Source of the DNA: a virus | IMG/VR virus record: IMGVR_UViG_3300025030_000061 | Location: 1 to 64,000 of that record | Strand: one strand, 5' to 3' | Length of the DNA: 64,000 bases | Shown: one piece after another, positions 37,522 through 45,654 of the stretch | How positions within the stretch are numbered: the first letter of the stretch is position 1 | Layout of the letters: every line of letters begins with the position of its first letter | Translations under genes and position numbers: made by a program | The notes under the pieces: model-generated | The model's input: the letters and a program-made list of their open reading frames with translations, nothing else | Databases searched by the model: none | Told to the model about the DNA's origin: nothing

Positions 37522-37807
37522 CGGTAAGGAGCAGTGCTCCTGCGGTTTGTGGTACCCGGCCGGCGGGGCGGCGCTCTGCGCTGCCAACCGGCACAGCGTC
37601 AAAGAGGCGCCCTACCCGAATCCGCATCGCCACGTTAATTCTTTGGAGTTGTCCGTGGAGGTGTTCTGCGTCGAATGCAGCGCCAGGTTGTCGGCCGAGT
37701 TCAAGATGGAAGCCCATGGGCGCATCGTCCTCAAGGTTTCCAATCATCTTTGCCCGGTTGAAGAGCCGGCCGATATTAGCGAATCCCTCCAGGAGGTGGC
37801 AGCATGA
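37508..37807 (+). CDS. hypothetical protein with Cys pairs
   Basis: A 99-aa protein: CSCGLWYPAGGAALC and CVEC indicate a zinc site. Overlaps the exonuclease by 14 nt and the next gene by ATGA. Confidence 0.65.
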   Translation: MPRADGKEQCSCGLWYPAGGAALCAANRHSVKEAPYPNPHRHVNSLELSVEVFCVECSARLSAEFKMEAHGRIVLKVSNHLCPVEEPADISESLQEVAA

Positions 37808-39090
37808 GTACCGAAAACCACGAGCAGTTGGACGCCACGAATTCCCTGGTGAACGTGATCGAGACCGGGGACACCGAGGAGGTGGCGATGATCCTCGGGC
37901 ACAAAGAGAAAATCCGCTGTGCCGGCATCGTCCGTCCCGGCATCAAGGTCCTCAAGAAGGGCGCGAAGCCAGAGGAGATTGCAAAATTCAAACAGATGGA
38001 GGCGGAGGGGTACGGTTACGACCAGATCGATATCGCCCTGGGCGGGAAGCCGAAGACAGCCACCTCGCGTCTCTTTCCCTCCAATTCGGATTACTTCGTG
38101 GTCCGTGACTGCGACTTCAAAAAGCCCGGAGACGCGCAGTTCATTCGCAAGAATTACGCGGATCCCGACGGCAGGGTACGCCGGATCCCGGTCTGGTTTA
38201 CCCAAGGGCAAATCGACCGGGTGATGCCGCATGGCTTCAAGGCCTTCGACGGCAACGGTCATGTGCGCTGCTTCTCCTTCTACAACGAGGCCGGCGACCT
38301 CTGTTTCCGGTATGTGCCGAAGTCCGTTCCGAATCCGAAGAAGGGCCTGGTGGCCGAGGGTGGCGATTGGCTCATTCTGGACTCGGACGACGAGGCCGAG
38401 GCCGGCAAGGCGTGCGGGTACAAGGTCACCTTCGGGGGCATGTACCGGGTGAACGTCGTGGGGCTCCGCGGGCTGGAGGAGGTAATCGTTCCGACCAAGT
38501 CCTGGTATGGCCTAGGCTACTCGGTGGCGACGCTGCGCCGGGTCCGCTCCATCCTGGGGCGCTTTGATGGCCTCGTGAACGGCCAGCCGTTCTTTGAGCT
38601 CTGCAAGGTCAGCGAGGAGGTCACCACTCCCGACGGGAAAAAGCAGGACCAGTGGCTCGTCACCCTGGAGCTGTCGGTGGATCCCATCGAGCTGGCGCAG
38701 TATGCCGAACCGCAGGCGGTCGCTGCCCGCGCCAATCGCGCCATGCAGATGTTCTCCGGGGCTCCCGCTCCTGCAGCTGCTCCGGCCGCTTCGGCGTCGG
38801 GTCCTCTGTCCGATCTGCCGGCGGAGCTGGGTACCGGGGAGGCCGAGGCGGAGGCCGTCGAGCAGGTGTCTGGTCGTCGCGTGAAGCTGATGGACTATCT
38901 GGCCAAGGCTGCTAAGGCGATCGGTCTGACGGCCGAGCAGATGCACCTGTTCGTCGAGAAGCAGCGCGGAGCATCGGTTGGGTCGCTCTCCGAGGAGGTT
39001 CTGGCTGCCGTATGCGAGCAGGTTCGCACCAGCATCAAGAACGGCGCCGAGGACTTCAAGCTCAATCTGCTTGCTTCCCTGGAGCAGTAG
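37804..39090 (+). CDS. large phage recombination-cluster protein, unknown
   Basis: A 428-aa protein. Central domain ~95-300 is beta-rich (YFVVRDCDFKKPGDAQFIRK; GHVRCFSFYNEAGDLCFRY; GLEEVIVPTKSWYGLGYSVA), then an Ala/Pro linker (~325-340) and a helical C-terminus. It precedes SbcD/SbcC-like genes, so a DNA-binding recombination or directionality role is possible. I do not recognise the family securely. Confidence 0.75.
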   Translation: MSTENHEQLDATNSLVNVIETGDTEEVAMILGHKEKIRCAGIVRPGIKVLKKGAKPEEIAKFKQMEAEGYGYDQIDIALGGKPKTATSRLFPSNSDYFVVRDCDFKKPGDAQFIRKNYADPDGRVRRIPVWFTQGQIDRVMPHGFKAFDGNGHVRCFSFYNEAGDLCFRYVPKSVPNPKKGLVAEGGDWLILDSDDEAEAGKACGYKVTFGGMYRVNVVGLRGLEEVIVPTKSWYGLGYSVATLRRVRSILGRFDGLVNGQPFFELCKVSEEVTTPDGKKQDQWLVTLELSVDPIELAQYAEPQAVAARANRAMQMFSGAPAPAAAPAASASGPLSDLPAELGTGEAEAEAVEQVSGRRVKLMDYLAKAAKAIGLTAEQMHLFVEKQRGASVGSLSEEVLAAVCEQVRTSIKNGAEDFKLNLLASLEQ

Positions 39091-39129
39091 CTCCCCCTGG
39101 GAGCGGTGCCGGGCTCCGGTGCCGCTCCC

Positions 39130-39151
39130 ATCATTCGGCCTTCGGGTCTTT
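39130..39151 (+). promoter_or_regulatory. element B
   Basis: ATCATTCGG (one mismatch)-N6-GGTCTTT, then GGTGTAGG 19 bp on; 58 nt upstream of ATG 39189. Confidence 0.6.
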
Positions 39152-39188
39152 CCTCTGGTGTAGGCACTATTTCTTTCGGAGGTTTCAA

Positions 39189-39362
39189 ATGAAAAACGGT
39201 ATTGATGTTTCTTTGGTAGTCGCGGCGGTTCGTCACATGGATGCGAAGGGCTCGGAGTTCTCCGATCAGATGGTTGGCGGGACGGTGGCCTTCGATCCCG
39301 ATCGGGAGCAGATCGGTTTCTTCAACGCTGATGGCGGTCTGGTCGATTCCATTTCCTACTAG
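39189..39362 (+). CDS. 57-aa hypothetical protein
   Basis: Starts MKNGIDVSLVVAAVRHMDAK; acidic, alpha/beta. CGGAGGTTTCAA gives the ribosome-binding site. First gene behind an element B and upstream of sbcD. Confidence 0.6.
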   Translation: MKNGIDVSLVVAAVRHMDAKGSEFSDQMVGGTVAFDPDREQIGFFNADGGLVDSISY

Positions 39363-39422
39363 GGGTTGTCTCCCCGAGCCCTCACCTGCTGCCTGGGTGG
39401 GGGCCTTTTGCCTGGAGGTTCC

Positions 39423-40700
39423 ATGTTCAAGGTCCTGCATTCCGCCGACCTGCATTTTTCCATTTCCGTCGATAAGCTGCCGGAGGTGGTCCGCACCACC
39501 GACTCCCTGCTGGTGCAGGCCAGGGCCGAGCAGCCGGACGTCATCATCCTCGCCGGGGATACTCTGGACGAGTACGATGGCCGGATCCGCCTCGACAGCG
39601 AGTGCGCTCGCGCTGCCATCTCCTTCGTGCAGCAGGCTGCCGATATTGCTCCCGTCGTGATCATCCGCGGGACCAAGAGCCACGACCGGGAGTCGCCGTA
39701 TTTCTTCGCCCACCTCCGCGGCAAGAATCCCATCCATGTCGCTACCTCGATCGAGCAGGTGGCGCTGGTCCGGCATGAACTTGGTGCACATGGTTATTTC
39801 TACGAGTGGCGTCCCCTGGCCGACCAGCACCTGGTTGAAGGTGAGCGCACGGTCGCTGCCTTCTCCCTGGTCCCCTCGCTTGATAAATCGCAGCTGCTCG
39901 CCTGTGTGGATGCGACGATCGCTGGCGGCAACATCGTTTTCCGGGAATTGGTGCACGACCTTTTTGCCGGCTTTGGGCTGGTGAATGACGCCTGCCAGTG
40001 CCCTACCTTCCTGGTGACCCATGGCATGCTGACCGGCGCCGTCTTCTCCTCGGGCCAGACCGCCGTCGGCGAGGACCTGGAGTTCGGGCTCTCCGATCTG
40101 CATGCGGCTCGCGCCAGCTATGTCGCCCTGGGGCACGTCCACAAGTTCCAGGAGTTTGTCGGCAACGTCTTTTACCCTGGCTCCCCTGGCCGTCTCAACT
40201 TCGGAGAGCAGGAGGAGAAGGGGTTCATCATGGCCGAGTTCGAGGGCCGGGTCTTCTCCGGGTATCGCTTCCTGTCGACTCCGGCGCGTCGCTTCTGCTT
40301 CGGTGCCGTCGAGTGGGACGGATCGGTCGAGACGGTCCTGGCCGAGGCTCGCCGGTTGGCTGCGGATTGCTCCGGGGCTGATGTCCGTTTCCGCTACTCC
40401 ATCCCGGAGGAGGAGCGCATGTCCGTCGATCGCTCCGCGCTCGAGTCGTTGTTCCTGGGTGCCGGCGCCAACCGCGCTAAGATCGAGATGAACGTGATCC
40501 CGAAGCAGCGCACGCGGGCGGAGGGTATCTCCAAGCTGGAGACGCTTCCCGACAAGGTGCTGTCCTGGGGCACGGTGGTCGGGGAGGAGATTCCCGCCGA
40601 CGTCCTCCTCCTGGCCGGTCGCATCGAGGGCTTGAGCTCCGAGGAGCTGCTGGCAGAGGCGCGGGCTCTGGCGATGGGGGAGGTGTCCGGTGGGAAGTAA
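39423..40700 (+). CDS. sbcD: SbcD/Mre11-like nuclease
   Basis: A 425-aa calcineurin-type phosphoesterase. HSADLHF (6-12, DxH), LAGDTLDE (~42-49, GDxxD), GTKSHD (~83-88, in place of GNHD), VTHGM (~200) and LGHVHK (~239-244). It works with the SbcC-like ATPase to process DNA ends, like T4 gp47/46. GTKSHD replaces the usual Asn with Lys-Ser, a change worth checking. Start ATG 39423. Confidence 0.88.
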   Translation: MFKVLHSADLHFSISVDKLPEVVRTTDSLLVQARAEQPDVIILAGDTLDEYDGRIRLDSECARAAISFVQQAADIAPVVIIRGTKSHDRESPYFFAHLRGKNPIHVATSIEQVALVRHELGAHGYFYEWRPLADQHLVEGERTVAAFSLVPSLDKSQLLACVDATIAGGNIVFRELVHDLFAGFGLVNDACQCPTFLVTHGMLTGAVFSSGQTAVGEDLEFGLSDLHAARASYVALGHVHKFQEFVGNVFYPGSPGRLNFGEQEEKGFIMAEFEGRVFSGYRFLSTPARRFCFGAVEWDGSVETVLAEARRLAADCSGADVRFRYSIPEEERMSVDRSALESLFLGAGANRAKIEMNVIPKQRTRAEGISKLETLPDKVLSWGTVVGEEIPADVLLLAGRIEGLSSEELLAEARALAMGEVSGGK

Positions 40701-41223
40701 GGCGGATTCGGGGACTCTTAGGCTGCTTATTGCCGCGCTGTTGATTGCTAGACCGAATAAGCCGCGGGAGCTGCGTCGGTACAAGGTCCGGCCGGTCGGT
40801 CATGACGACCAGTGGTGGAGCGAGTACGTGGCCACCTCTCCCTCGCAGGCAAAGTATCGGCACTGGCAGGCTATGGATTTCTACGATTCATTCTCGGAGT
40901 GCTTCATGGCGTTCGAGGTTCGTCTCGTCCCTGGTCCCCTTTGGCCGACCACTGAAGCCTTCCGGGAAAATGCCCGGTACCGGGGGATTCCCTTCGCTTA
41001 CTGCGGCATGCGGGTGGAGGTGGCCGGGAAGCCTGGGGTGATCGTCGGTCACAACAGCTCCGCCAACCTGAATGTGCTCTTTGACGGCTGGGACCATCTG
41101 TCGAACTGCCATCCCTGGTGGAAGGTGAAATATTTCGACCGGGCCGGCGGGGTGATCGTGGAATACACGGAGGCGGACCGCGGCTGCGCGAAGGCCTACC
41201 GCGAGGGGGTGCGTCATGGGTGA
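40690..41223 (+). CDS. hypothetical protein
   Basis: A 177-aa protein from GTG 40690, overlapping sbcD by 11 nt. N-terminal helical segment, then YVATSPSQAKYRHWQAMDFY, a short motif common in phage orphan proteins, and a beta-rich C-terminus (MRVEVAGKPGVIVGHNSSAN). Unknown role between sbcD and sbcC. Confidence 0.65.
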   Translation: MGSKADSGTLRLLIAALLIARPNKPRELRRYKVRPVGHDDQWWSEYVATSPSQAKYRHWQAMDFYDSFSECFMAFEVRLVPGPLWPTTEAFRENARYRGIPFAYCGMRVEVAGKPGVIVGHNSSANLNVLFDGWDHLSNCHPWWKVKYFDRAGGVIVEYTEADRGCAKAYREGVRHG

Positions 41224-41611
41224 GGCTCCTTTGCCGGAAAAGCTGGACAGGGAATTTGCGAGGGGGGAGTTCGGCGCTGCCGGGCTATCCTACGCGGATC
41301 TGGACCTGGTCGCGCTGCGTCTCCTGCGTCGCCTCATCAACCTGGAAATGATACGCAGCGGGCTGATGAAGTCCTCCTACCGCTGCTACCGCGGGGTGGT
41401 ATTCCAGAACGCCGGGACCGACCGGTTCTTCGCCGGGATCCGCTGCAGCGCCTTTTACTTCGATCGCCGGGAGGCCGTGAGCTTCAACCGGGACGGGTTC
41501 ATCGGCTTCGCCGGCTGGTCCGATGATACGAACGTGCAGCCGATCCTCCGGGGCTTCGTGGCCTGGGTCGGGGAGATGAAAAAAGTAAGGGAGGTGGCGG
41601 GCGATGTCTGA
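41216..41611 (+). CDS. hypothetical protein
   Basis: A 131-aa protein: helical N-terminus (YADLDLVALRLLRRLINLEM) and beta-rich C-terminus (VSFNRDGFIGFAGWSDDTNV, then QPILRGFVAWV). Conserved look in phages, role unknown. Overlaps both neighbours by 8 nt. Confidence 0.7.
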   Translation: MGEAPLPEKLDREFARGEFGAAGLSYADLDLVALRLLRRLINLEMIRSGLMKSSYRCYRGVVFQNAGTDRFFAGIRCSAFYFDRREAVSFNRDGFIGFAGWSDDTNVQPILRGFVAWVGEMKKVREVAGDV

Positions 41612-42269
41612 TCCGGTTACTGAAGAGAGCTTCTTGCGGTCGGTGTCCGGCCATGTCATGACCATCCTCGAGGAGGATGGCGTTCACCGTCGGATCCGCT
41701 TCTCGAAGCCGGATTCCTCGGATATGCACTTCTACCTGGTCACTTGGCCGGGCTACCTCTGCTACTGCGGGGATATGGGGACCTTCGTGTTCCAGCGACT
41801 GCACGATATGTTTGCCTTCTTCAGGAAGGAGTCTCCGCAAAACGTTTCTGCTCCCGATCTTGGCAAGCTGTTCATCAACACTGGATATTGGGGCGCGAAG
41901 TGCGTCGCGGTCGATAGCGTCGACGGGATCCGGGAGTACTCCCCGGATTCTTTCCGGAATGTCGTCAATGAGTGGCTGGCGGAGCAACTGGAGGATGAAG
42001 AGGACGCGGGTCTGAAGGAGGAGCTTACCGCTGCCGTTGCGGACGACCTGCTTTCCTGTGCCGAGGACGGGGAGGCTGCGGCTCGGAGTGCCGTGGACAA
42101 CTTCTGTTTCAACTGGTTCAGTCGTACCTTCGAGATCGCAGATTTCTGGGAGGCCACCTTGACCGTTAAGACCCATCGGTTCCTCTGGTGCTGCTACGCG
42201 ATCGCCTGGGGCATCCAGAAGTTTGACGAGGCGAAGGCCCACGAGGCGTCGCTGGACTCGGGCGCCTAA
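41604..42269 (+). CDS. conserved phage protein of unknown function
   Basis: A 221-aa protein. SVSGHVMTILEEDGVHRRIR, then FYLVTWPGYLCYCGDMGTFV, FQRLHDMFAFFR matches a protein widespread in phages and plasmids. The C-terminus is acidic and helical, ending FLWCCYAIAWGIQKFD. The family's role is not known to me. Its stop (TAA) starts an element B. Confidence 0.75.
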   Translation: MSDPVTEESFLRSVSGHVMTILEEDGVHRRIRFSKPDSSDMHFYLVTWPGYLCYCGDMGTFVFQRLHDMFAFFRKESPQNVSAPDLGKLFINTGYWGAKCVAVDSVDGIREYSPDSFRNVVNEWLAEQLEDEEDAGLKEELTAAVADDLLSCAEDGEAAARSAVDNFCFNWFSRTFEIADFWEATLTVKTHRFLWCCYAIAWGIQKFDEAKAHEASLDSGA

Positions 42270-42290
42270 TCATTCTGAGGCCGGGTCTTT
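42269..42290 (+). promoter_or_regulatory. element B
   Basis: ATCATTCTG-N6-GGTCTTT, then GGTGTAGG 19 bp on, starting on the preceding TAA; 56 nt upstream of ATG 42327. Confidence 0.65.
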
Positions 42291-42326
42291 CTCCTGGTGT
42301 AGGTCATCTCGTACCAGGAGGGCATC

Positions 42327-42437
42327 ATGGAACCTTTAACGCCGGCTGAAATCGGTTTGTTTTTCGCAGAGGGGCTTTTCACTGACGACGAGATCCGCGC
42401 CATGCTCGTTACTGCTGCAGCTGCTCGGGAGGTCTAG
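42327..42437 (+). CDS. 36-aa peptide
   Basis: MEPLTPAEIGLFFAEGLFTD and 16 more residues, acidic helix. CAGGAGGGCATC upstream is a strong ribosome-binding site. Stop is two bases before the next gene. Confidence 0.5.
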   Translation: MEPLTPAEIGLFFAEGLFTDDEIRAMLVTAAAAREV

Positions 42438-42439
42438 CC

Positions 42440-42652
42440 ATGAATGGGCGGGAGCAGTTTGAAAATGAAATTGTGGCTTTGGTCAAGAGGCCGCATGTGT
42501 CGCAGATGGTGTCCGACATCTGCCTGGCCGTAGCTGCCTTGCACGCCGAGACGCTCTGCGCTGACGAGGTGTTCTCTCTCTGTCTCGACCTGGAGCGCTC
42601 GGGTCGCATCTCCTTCATGATGACTGCCGACGGCAGCATCACCGTTTACTAA
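42440..42652 (+). CDS. 70-aa hypothetical protein
   Basis: Starts MNGREQFENEIVALVKRPHV; helical, soluble, with a beta end (ISFMMTADGSITVY). Sits between the 36-aa gene and sbcC in the same operon. Confidence 0.6.
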   Translation: MNGREQFENEIVALVKRPHVSQMVSDICLAVAALHAETLCADEVFSLCLDLERSGRISFMMTADGSITVY

Positions 42653-42668
42653 ATTTCCTGGAGGTATC

Positions 42669-45236
42669 ATGATTCTCAAGTCTATTCGTCTCCGCGGTTT
42701 TCGCGGGCTCCGCGGCCTCGGCATCCCCGAGGTCTTCCTGGATCTCTCCCAGCTCCCCGAGGAGGGACTGGTCGCCGTCTGCGGTGCCAATGGCGCCGGC
42801 AAGACGACGCTGCTGGACAACCTGCACCCCTACCGTCTGCAGCCGTTCAAAATCCGCAAGGCTCCTGGTGGCTGGTCGCCGAATGCCTTCAACTACTACG
42901 ACCAGTGCTTCGGGGCGGATGCCTGCAAAGAGTTGGTGTTCGAAATGGGGAGGCAGTTGTTCCGCTCGCTGATCCTCATCGACGCCGATCGCCGGAAACA
43001 GGAAGCTTATCTGTACCGCTGGGATGGCGGACATTGGGCGTCGCATGGCTCCAGCGACGGCAAGGTGAAAACCTATGACGAAGAGGTCGAGAAGCTCTGC
43101 GGGTCCCCGCAGCTGTTCTTCACCTCGGTCTTTCGTTGCCAGGGCGCCAAGAACCTCTCCGACTATACCCGGTCGTCGGTCCTGGCGATCATTTCGGAGC
43201 TGCTCAACGTCGATCACATCAAGGCGCAGTCAAAAAAATGCGGCGATGTCGCCGCAGGCTTGTCCTCTAGCCTGTCTTCTTTGCGTGACCGGGTGTCCGC
43301 CCTTACCTTGGAGGCCGAAGGCGCTACAGAACTTCTGGACGCGATTGCTCTCCTGGAGACGGAGTTGTCCACAAACCGGCTCGGGCTTGGTGCGGCTCGC
43401 AACGATCTGGACGAGGTTCGCCTGCTCATCACCGGGTACCGGGAAAATATCGCGGCGCAGGATTCGGAGATGGAGCGCAAGGGCCTTGTGGAGCGGTCGT
43501 TCTTCGACGAGAGGGACCGGAAGCAGTCGGCGGAGAACGAGTATTCCAATGCTCTCCTGGCGGTCGATCGTCGGATGGCCGCGTTGAAGACGGCACTGGA
43601 GGGTTGGCAGGCCAATCACGATACGCGATCCTCCCGCTTGGAGCAGGATGCCCGCACCGACCTGGACGCCATCTCGCGCCGGCGCATCGTGGCTTCCGAG
43701 TCGCACGCCTCTTGGCTGTCTCATGCCGAGACCGGTATCCAGGTCCGTATCGATCGGGCGGTGAGGATCGCCGGGGGCGCCGAGAAGATTCGAGCGCAGG
43801 TCCCGGTCGAGGAGAACCTTCAGCAGTGTCTCCGGCAGGATAAAAACCTGCTGCCGTCGCTGGAGCTGGCGCAGACGACCGCTTTCCAGGCCCACTCGAA
43901 GCATGGCCAGGATCTTAAGGTTCTCCGGCTTCGCCTCGAGGATTCCCGGAAGTCCGCCGACAACCTCAACGGCATCGATTGCACGCCGGACGAGTCGGGC
44001 TGGGTCAAGCCTTCCTGCCGGCTGATCGCTACTGCGGTTGTCGATCGGGACCGTGTCGTCACCTTGGAGGAGCAGATTGCCGCGGCCGTAGCTGGTGCTC
44101 CTGCGGTCGAATCTGCCCTGGTGCAGGCTAATGCGGATCTGGCCGATTGCCGTGCCGCGATAATCAACAACGAGGCTGCCCTGGTGGAGGCGCAGAAGTT
44201 CACGCGGCTCCTCCCGGAACTGGAGACGGCCGAGGCCAATCTTGCGGCCTGGGGCAAGGAGGTCACCGATCGTGCCGCGCAGCTTGCCTTGGAGCTGGCC
44301 GGTCTGGAGCAAGAGAAGGTGGCCCGGGAGGTGCTGTTGACCAGCGACCGGGCTATGCTGGAGGATCTGCGGGCAGAGCATCTTGGCAAGCACGATGCCG
44401 ACCTAGCGGCGATCGCATTGGAGCGGTCCCAGGCGGTTGAGAAATGGAAGGCGGATGCTCTGGCCTTCGACGGCCGCATGGATACGCTGCGCCAGCAGAT
44501 TGCCGCGTTCCCTCCGGTCGTTACCGACCTGGCCAGTCTGCTTCGCGGCGCGGTGCTCACCGAGACTGCGGGCCTTGCCTCGGTAGATGGTTTCGACAAG
44601 CGGATTCGCGAGATCGAGCTGGACATTACCGCGCAGCGGACCAAGCTGCAGGCGGCGCAGGTGAAGGGCTCCGAGCTGGCAGAACTGCAACCGCAGCTCG
44701 ACAGGTACTTGGCGCAGATCACTCGGTTCTCTCTCCTGCAGCGGGCCTGCTCTAACGATGGCATCATCTCCCTGGAGCTGGACGACGCCTCGCCGTCGAT
44801 CGCTGCCCTGGTGAACGATCTCCTTCGCGCCTGCTACGGCTCGCGCTTCACCATCCGCCTGGATACGCAGGCAGCGAAGCAGGATGGCGATATGAAGGAT
44901 GTCTTCGATATCATCGTCTTCGACTCGGAGACGGGGGAGGAGTCGTCCATCACCGAGAAAAGCGGAGGCCAAGTTACGATAATTGAAGACGCCATTACGT
45001 CTGCCATTTGTTTGTACAACATCCATCGGAGTGATCGGGTGTACGGAACTCGCTACACCGATGAACGCGATGGTGCGCTAGATCCCGAACGAAAACTGGA
45101 ATACCTCAAAGTGAAGCGAGAGGCGCTCCGTGTTGGCAGCCATAGCAGAGAGATATTTATCAGCCAAACCCCGGATCTTGTAGAGCTGGCGGACGCACGG
45201 ATAGTTCTTGCTCCTGGCGGGGTTCGTATCTGCTAG
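42669..45236 (+). CDS. sbcC: SbcC/Rad50-like ATPase
   Basis: An 855-aa SMC-like protein. N-terminal ATP lobe with ILKSIRLRGFRGLRGLGIPE and Walker A CGANGAGKTTLLDNLHP (~38-54). Long coiled coils span residues ~170-640, with a central turn near residue 440. The C-terminal lobe has EKSGGQVTIIEDA (signature) and SQTPDLVELADARIV. The usual CxxC zinc hook is absent; instead C-x11-C (CTPDESGWVKPSC) lies at the turn. Partner of the SbcD-like nuclease, five genes upstream. Ends the rightward operon; a terminator follows. Confidence 0.9.
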   Translation: MILKSIRLRGFRGLRGLGIPEVFLDLSQLPEEGLVAVCGANGAGKTTLLDNLHPYRLQPFKIRKAPGGWSPNAFNYYDQCFGADACKELVFEMGRQLFRSLILIDADRRKQEAYLYRWDGGHWASHGSSDGKVKTYDEEVEKLCGSPQLFFTSVFRCQGAKNLSDYTRSSVLAIISELLNVDHIKAQSKKCGDVAAGLSSSLSSLRDRVSALTLEAEGATELLDAIALLETELSTNRLGLGAARNDLDEVRLLITGYRENIAAQDSEMERKGLVERSFFDERDRKQSAENEYSNALLAVDRRMAALKTALEGWQANHDTRSSRLEQDARTDLDAISRRRIVASESHASWLSHAETGIQVRIDRAVRIAGGAEKIRAQVPVEENLQQCLRQDKNLLPSLELAQTTAFQAHSKHGQDLKVLRLRLEDSRKSADNLNGIDCTPDESGWVKPSCRLIATAVVDRDRVVTLEEQIAAAVAGAPAVESALVQANADLADCRAAIINNEAALVEAQKFTRLLPELETAEANLAAWGKEVTDRAAQLALELAGLEQEKVAREVLLTSDRAMLEDLRAEHLGKHDADLAAIALERSQAVEKWKADALAFDGRMDTLRQQIAAFPPVVTDLASLLRGAVLTETAGLASVDGFDKRIREIELDITAQRTKLQAAQVKGSELAELQPQLDRYLAQITRFSLLQRACSNDGIISLELDDASPSIAALVNDLLRACYGSRFTIRLDTQAAKQDGDMKDVFDIIVFDSETGEESSITEKSGGQVTIIEDAITSAICLYNIHRSDRVYGTRYTDERDGALDPERKLEYLKVKREALRVGSHSREIFISQTPDLVELADARIVLAPGGVRIC

Positions 45237-45255
45237 GTTGTTGTCCGCAACAAGA

Positions 45256-45290
45256 AAACCCCCAGGGCCTCGTCGCCTTGGGGGTTTTTG
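45256..45290 (+). terminator. rho-independent terminator of the rightward operon
   Basis: AACCCCCAGGGC pairs with GCCTTGGGGGTTT (short loop), followed by TTTTTG, 20 nt after sbcC. Confidence 0.88.
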
Positions 45291-45360
45291 CGTTTATGGT
45301 ACCATTAACCGCAGGATGAATCGCCTCGTCACACATTTCGTCAACCTGAATTTTAGGCAT

Positions 45361-45385
45361 AAAAAAAGGGCTCAGCCCCTAGGAG
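45361..45385 (-). terminator. minus-strand terminator behind the tRNA fragment
   Basis: On the minus strand AGGGGC-TGA-GCCCTT followed by TTTTT. It would stop leftward late transcripts and, after integration, end the restored tRNA transcript. Confidence 0.5.
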
Positions 45386-45406
45386 CTAAACCCTTGTTAT
45401 CAGTCA

Positions 45407-45459
45407 TGGTGCCGGAGGTCGGAATCGAACCGACACGGGTTGCCCCGCTGGATTTTGAG
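45407..45459 (-). other. tRNA-Leu(CAA) 3' fragment (candidate att core)
   Basis: 53 bp running from the anticodon loop (CTCAAAATCC) through a variable-arm hairpin (CGGG-GCAA-CCCG), T-loop TTCGATT, and acceptor CTCCGGC-A-CCA. The 5' half of the tRNA is absent: the upstream sequence does not pair with the anticodon stem. This is the segment integrases commonly use. Confidence 0.7.
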
Positions 45460-45654
45460 ATATGTGCGAAATGACCCTTTCCCGGCTAACTAATTGAGTT
45501 TACAGGTACAAAATCCAATCATTATAGGTGTTTGTAAAATTATTCCGCGTCATTGAACGCCTTTAATATCGGACACTTATTACATTTTATGCCAGGTTAG
45601 CGAAGCTTGCATTCGTCAACATTTTCGTCAACTTATTCATTCGCATTGGGTGAT

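Larger units (their letters stand above)
45337..45632. other. candidate attP: tRNA-Leu core flanked by arm-type repeats
   Basis: The longest gap in the window. It contains a tRNA-Leu 3' fragment (45407-45459) and three identical direct TTCGTCAAC repeats at 45337-45345, 45612-45620 and 45624-45632, one on the left and two on the right of the core, as in attP sites of tyrosine integrases. The rest is AT-rich. No gene seen between 45237 and 45654. Confidence 0.55.

Noticed and set aside
43230-44393. Long antisense ORFs within sbcC and across the 8.7-10.1 kb genes
   Set aside because: Codon-pattern shadows of real genes; low-complexity composition.
45237-45654. Boundary between two tandem prophages
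   Set aside because: Element A occurs on both sides, terminase and tail genes complement each other, and the tRNA fragment is better explained as attP; not excluded without the full genome.
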